Of a stretch of DNA of 6,874 nucleotides, positions 5,059 through 6,874 are shown piece by piece. The translations under genes were made by a program, and so were the position numbers. How positions within the stretch are numbered: position 1 is the stretch's first letter; the number at the start of each line of letters is the position of its first letter. The notes below the pieces were generated by a model that was not told the origin of the DNA, ran no database searches, and was given only the letters and a program-made list of their open reading frames with translations. Origin of the DNA: an uncultured Asticcacaulis sp. (GTDB lineage: Bacteria; Pseudomonadota; Alphaproteobacteria; Caulobacterales; Caulobacteraceae); the NCBI GenBank assembly GCA_946480525.1, contig CAMLLA010000230.1:1-6874 (forward strand), in the 5' to 3' direction.

Positions 5059-5118
5059 ATGTGTAGCGTACAAGGTTTAGGGCAAATGGTTGGGGCGATA
5101 AAAAAATGCCAAGCATGA
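5059..5118 (+). CDS. Small leader ORF overlapping the start of dnaA
   Basis: ATG at 5059 follows GGGAGG (5046-5051) with seven bases between, the best ribosome binding site in this part of the window. It opens a frame of 19 codons, MCSVQGLGQMVGAIKKCQA, ending in TGA at 5116-5118. The ORF runs across the dnaA ATG at 5106 in another frame. Its stop overlaps the dnaA-frame ATG at 5115 in the form ATGA, the classic arrangement for translational coupling. Seven A (5100-5106) lie just before the dnaA ATG. The peptide has no recognised relatives and may matter only as a translated control element. The ORF is seen directly; its translation is inferred. Confidence 0.5.
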   Translation: MCSVQGLGQMVGAIKKCQA

Positions 5119-6566
5119 CAAGCTGGTCGCCGATCCTACCTGAGATGGTATGGTCCAAGGTGGCGCCTGTTCTTCGCCGTGAGTTGGGTGAAGGCGCTTA
5201 TAACTCCTACGTCGCGCCGTCCAGCGTGAGGTCCGGCCTTTATGGCGATCCGGTGCTCGTGACGCCGACGGCCTATGCGCGTGACTGGATTTCGCGCAAC
5301 GCCATTCGCCGAGCCCAGGAACTGTGGTCGCAGCACGATCCGGATGCCCGCATTCTCGACGTCAAATCGCGGGTCGAATACGAAGACCAGGCGCGCGCCA
5401 CCGGGCAGGCACCTGAGGCAATCACCACGCCTGCCGCCGCTCAGATCGCCCACGCGCCGATCCAGATGCCTGTCTCTGTTCAGGATAACCCGCCTGCCGC
5501 GCCTGCGCCCCTGTCGCGCATCAACGGTTTGCAGGACCGTCTGACCTTTGAAAGTTTTGTGTCGGGCCGCGGCAACGAGTTCGCATACACCATGTCGCGC
5601 CAGGTGGCGTCGTGGGCGGACGGCCATTTCAATCCCGTCTTTTTTCACGGTCCCTACGGTTACGGCAAGACGCACCTGCTGAATGCCATTGGCTGGGAAG
5701 CCCATGCGCGCCGCCCCGACGCCAAGATCGTTTATCTGACCGCGGAAAAGTTCACCTCGACCTTCGTCAAGGCGTTGATGGACAAATCGACGGCGGCATT
5801 CAAGGATGAGATTCGTGGCGCCGACCTGTTGCTGGTGGATGACGTCCACTTTATCGGCGGCAAGACGTCGTCTCAGGAAGAGCTTTTCCACACTCTGACG
5901 TCGCTGATCGAAAACAACAGGCGCGTCGTGTTCACAGCCGACCGTCCGCCGTCGCAGCTGACCGAAATCGAGGCGCGTCTGCGGTCGCACCTGTCGTCCG
6001 GTCTGGTGTGCGCCCTGGACGTCGCCGACCAATCCTTACGTATCGGCATCATCGAACGTAAGCTGACGCAACTGGCCCAAAGAGGCCAGGCGTCCGGACA
6101 AAACCCCAGGGGGGATGTAATGCAATTTCTGGCCGAGCGTGTGCCAGGGTCGATCCGTGAGCTTGAAGGCGCGGTCAATACCCTGGTGGCGTCCGCCGGC
6201 CCTCGACTTGGGAGTTTGACTTTGGAAGAAGCTATGGCCTTGCTGCAACCGAACCTGAAAGTGTCGGTGGAGCGCCGCGTAACCGTCGATGAAATTCAGA
6301 AGCTGACGGCCGATCATTTCGGCCTGAAGCAGGCGGACCTTCTGTCGGAGCGCCGGACCCGCAGCGTGGCGCGTCCGCGTCAGGTGGCCATGTGGCTGTG
6401 CAAACAGCACACGACACGGTCCTATCCGGATATCGGCCGTCGCTTCGGTGGCCGTGACCATACGACGGTTCTGCATGCCGTGAAGAAGGTTGAAGAGCTG
6501 CTGACGTCGGATGACCAGATCGCACGTGATGTTGAGGCGCTGACGCGCAAGCTCAGGAGCAACTAA
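5106..6566 (+). CDS. dnaA: Chromosomal replication initiator protein DnaA
   Basis: AAA+ ATPase that binds DnaA boxes, melts the origin and loads the replicative helicase; also a transcription factor in Caulobacterales. Of 486 residues, domain I is about 1-78 (VWSKVAPVLRRELG onward) and a Pro/Ala-rich linker spans roughly 95-140. Domain III starts near LTFESFVSG (147-154). Walker A is GPYGYGKT (182-189), Walker B LLLVDD (241-246) and sensor 1 VVFTADRPPS (274-283). Sensor 2 is Arg351 in RELEG. Domain IV has LLSERRTRSVARPRQVAMWL and the DNA-binding signature GGRDHTTVLHA (448-458). In box VII, RLRSHLSSGL, His295 sits where E. coli has arginine finger Arg285. The ATG at 5106 has only GGGGCGA (5092-5098) as a poor ribosome binding site. 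An in-frame TAG at 5064 excludes an earlier start; Met4 (5115) and Met14 (5145) are alternatives. The leader ORF at 5059-5118 overlaps the start. Confidence 0.98.
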   Translation: MPSMTSWSPILPEMVWSKVAPVLRRELGEGAYNSYVAPSSVRSGLYGDPVLVTPTAYARDWISRNAIRRAQELWSQHDPDARILDVKSRVEYEDQARATGQAPEAITTPAAAQIAHAPIQMPVSVQDNPPAAPAPLSRINGLQDRLTFESFVSGRGNEFAYTMSRQVASWADGHFNPVFFHGPYGYGKTHLLNAIGWEAHARRPDAKIVYLTAEKFTSTFVKALMDKSTAAFKDEIRGADLLLVDDVHFIGGKTSSQEELFHTLTSLIENNRRVVFTADRPPSQLTEIEARLRSHLSSGLVCALDVADQSLRIGIIERKLTQLAQRGQASGQNPRGDVMQFLAERVPGSIRELEGAVNTLVASAGPRLGSLTLEEAMALLQPNLKVSVERRVTVDEIQKLTADHFGLKQADLLSERRTRSVARPRQVAMWLCKQHTTRSYPDIGRRFGGRDHTTVLHAVKKVEELLTSDDQIARDVEALTRKLRSN

Positions 6567-6598
6567 AGATTTGTGGGGTCCGTGACCCCACAAATCTT
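6566..6598. terminator. Hairpin at the dnaA stop codon, CGT tri-loop
   Basis: Arms 6566-6580 and 6584-6598 are perfectly complementary over 15 bp and enclose the loop CGT; the left arm starts on the last base of the dnaA stop codon. No run of T follows (the next bases are ATAATTTCC), so it is at best an atypical terminator. It more likely protects the 3' end or represents a dispersed repeat. Its core GGGGTCCGTGACCCC matches the mutM upstream hairpin apart from one swapped pair. Confidence 0.55.
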
Positions 6599-6603
6599 AT
6601 AAT

Positions 6604-6645
6604 TTCCTTTGGTTTCTGGCCCTTCAGGGCCGAAAACCAAAGGAA
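6604..6645. repeat. Second hairpin between dnaA and dnaN
   Basis: TTCCTTTGGTTT (6604-6615) pairs perfectly with 6634-6645. After a two-base internal mismatch, GGCCC (6618-6622) pairs with GGGCC (6627-6631) around TTCA. Reading the + strand, no T-tract follows. Confidence 0.65.
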
Positions 6646-6656
6646 GTGATAAAGGC

Positions 6657-6675
6657 TTGGGGCCTCAGGCCCCAA
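6657..6675. repeat. Third hairpin between dnaA and dnaN
   Basis: TTGGGGCC (6657-6664) pairs with GGCCCCAA (6668-6675) around the loop TCA; the whole element is symmetric about base 6666. Its GGCC-TCA-GGCC core resembles the GGCCC-TTCA-GGGCC core of the preceding hairpin. Confidence 0.65.
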
Positions 6676-6691
6676 ACCCCGTTAGTCGTTC

Positions 6692-6718
6692 TTGATCTTT
6701 GCCCGTAATGCCTTAATG
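6692..6718 (+). promoter_or_regulatory. Weak candidate dnaN promoter
   Basis: TTGATCT (6692-6698), 12 bases, CCTTAATG (6711-6718) partly matches the Caulobacter housekeeping promoter (TTGACGS, 10-14 bases, GCTANAWC). It is the best candidate between the last hairpin and dnaN, but several positions mismatch. Confidence 0.25.
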
Positions 6719-6750
6719 TCCGCCCCCCGAATGGCAGAATAGCTTCGGGC

Positions 6751-6770
6751 GAATCGAGCAAACAGGACTC
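6751..6770. promoter_or_regulatory. Two GANTC sites immediately upstream of dnaN
   Basis: GAATC (6751-6755) and GACTC (6766-6770) start 15 bases apart. The second overlaps AGGA (6764-6767), the likely dnaN ribosome binding site. Paired GANTC sites in a promoter/leader suggest control by CcrM methylation and GcrA, as for replication genes in Caulobacter; this is inferred. Confidence 0.4.
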
Positions 6771-6777
6771 CGTAGAG

Positions 6778-6874
6778 ATGCAATTCACGATCGAACGTGG
6801 CGCGCTGCTGAAAGCGCTGGGCCATGTCCAAAGCGTCGTCGAACGCCGCAACACCATCCCCATACTGTCGAACG
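6778..6874 (+). CDS. dnaN: DNA polymerase III beta subunit (sliding clamp), N-terminus only
   Basis: The first 32 codons are visible before the window ends. MQFTIERGALLKALGHVQSV followed by VERRNTIPILSN is the conserved N-terminus of the beta clamp, including the RNTIPILSN block that begins the second helix and strand of domain 1. The full protein is usually about 370 residues and forms a ring dimer that tethers DNA polymerase III to DNA. The start ATG is preceded by AGGA at 6764-6767, ten bases away, and by two GANTC sites. The 211-base gap with three hairpins after dnaA suggests that dnaN has its own promoter and is not simply co-transcribed. Confidence 0.95.
   Translation, partial: MQFTIERGALLKALGHVQSVVERRNTIPILSN

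Larger units (their letters stand above)
4392..5105 (+). other. Long dnaA upstream region and leader
   Basis: A 714-base gap between the rpsT terminators and dnaA. The first part (about 4437-4535) is AT-rich and carries an inverted repeat and CtrA-like half-sites. A GANTC site (4557-4561) and a promoter candidate (4598-4625) follow. The remaining 475 or so bases would be a long 5' leader ending in a small ORF. Two further short open frames (4553-4753 and 4662-4880) lack recognisable homology and convincing start signals. No DnaA box close to TTATCCACA was found, so the region does not look like a replication origin. Confidence 0.6.

Noticed and set aside
4392..5105. Replication origin next to dnaA
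   Set aside because: AT-rich DNA is present at 4437-4535, but no sequence close to TTATCCACA was found on either strand; the best (CTGTTCACA) has three mismatches.
5136..6032. 298-codon open frame on the minus strand
   Set aside because: It lies wholly inside dnaA, whose protein is unmistakable; the product is Arg/His/Gly-rich with no recognisable domain, as expected for an antisense shadow in GC-rich coding DNA.

Overview
The window looks like a chromosomal segment near the replication-initiation genes of an alphaproteobacterium of the Caulobacteraceae, possibly Asticcacaulis-like. This placement rests on the character of the DnaA and ribosomal protein S20 sequences, the gene order mutM / short-chain dehydrogenase / rpsT / dnaA / dnaN, a good match to a CtrA binding site (TTAA-N7-TTAACCAT), GANTC (CcrM-type) sites beside dnaA and dnaN, and a promoter of the Caulobacter housekeeping type. 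The genus is an inference. No mobile element, CRISPR array, rRNA or tRNA was seen.

Layout, all genes on the + strand. 1-438: C-terminal part of a beta-carbonic anhydrase, cut by the window edge. 439-739: intergenic, with a perfect DnaA box and seven TTAA motifs. 740-1645: aldo/keto reductase with an altered catalytic tetrad, followed by a very strong terminator hairpin (1734-1780). 1858-2724: mutM, formamidopyrimidine-DNA glycosylase, with a hairpin just upstream and an unusual zinc finger. 2745-2796: CtrA box plus sigma-70-type promoter. 2835-3848: extended short-chain dehydrogenase that has lost the Tyr/Lys of its active site. 4021-4290: rpsT with its own promoter and two tandem terminators. 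4392-5105: long dnaA upstream region with an AT-rich inverted repeat, CtrA-like half-sites, one GANTC site, a candidate promoter at 4598-4625 and a 19-residue leader ORF (5059-5118) overlapping the dnaA start. 5106-6566: dnaA. 6566-6777: three consecutive hairpins, then two GANTC sites. 6778-6874: first 32 codons of dnaN.

Functionally, the right half carries the initiator (DnaA), the sliding clamp (DnaN) and a small-subunit ribosomal protein (S20). Each is insulated by hairpins and appears to have its own promoter rather than forming one operon. MutM adds base-excision repair of oxidised guanine. The carbonic anhydrase, aldo/keto reductase and dehydrogenase are metabolic or accessory genes with no evident pathway link to each other. 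The regulatory motifs (CtrA, GANTC, DnaA box) suggest that several of these genes are cell-cycle controlled. The most interesting points are the leader ORF overlapping dnaA by ATGA, two hairpins with compensatory base changes around an identical CGT loop, the CtrA-box promoter in front of an active-site-deficient dehydrogenase, and the missing zinc ligand in MutM.
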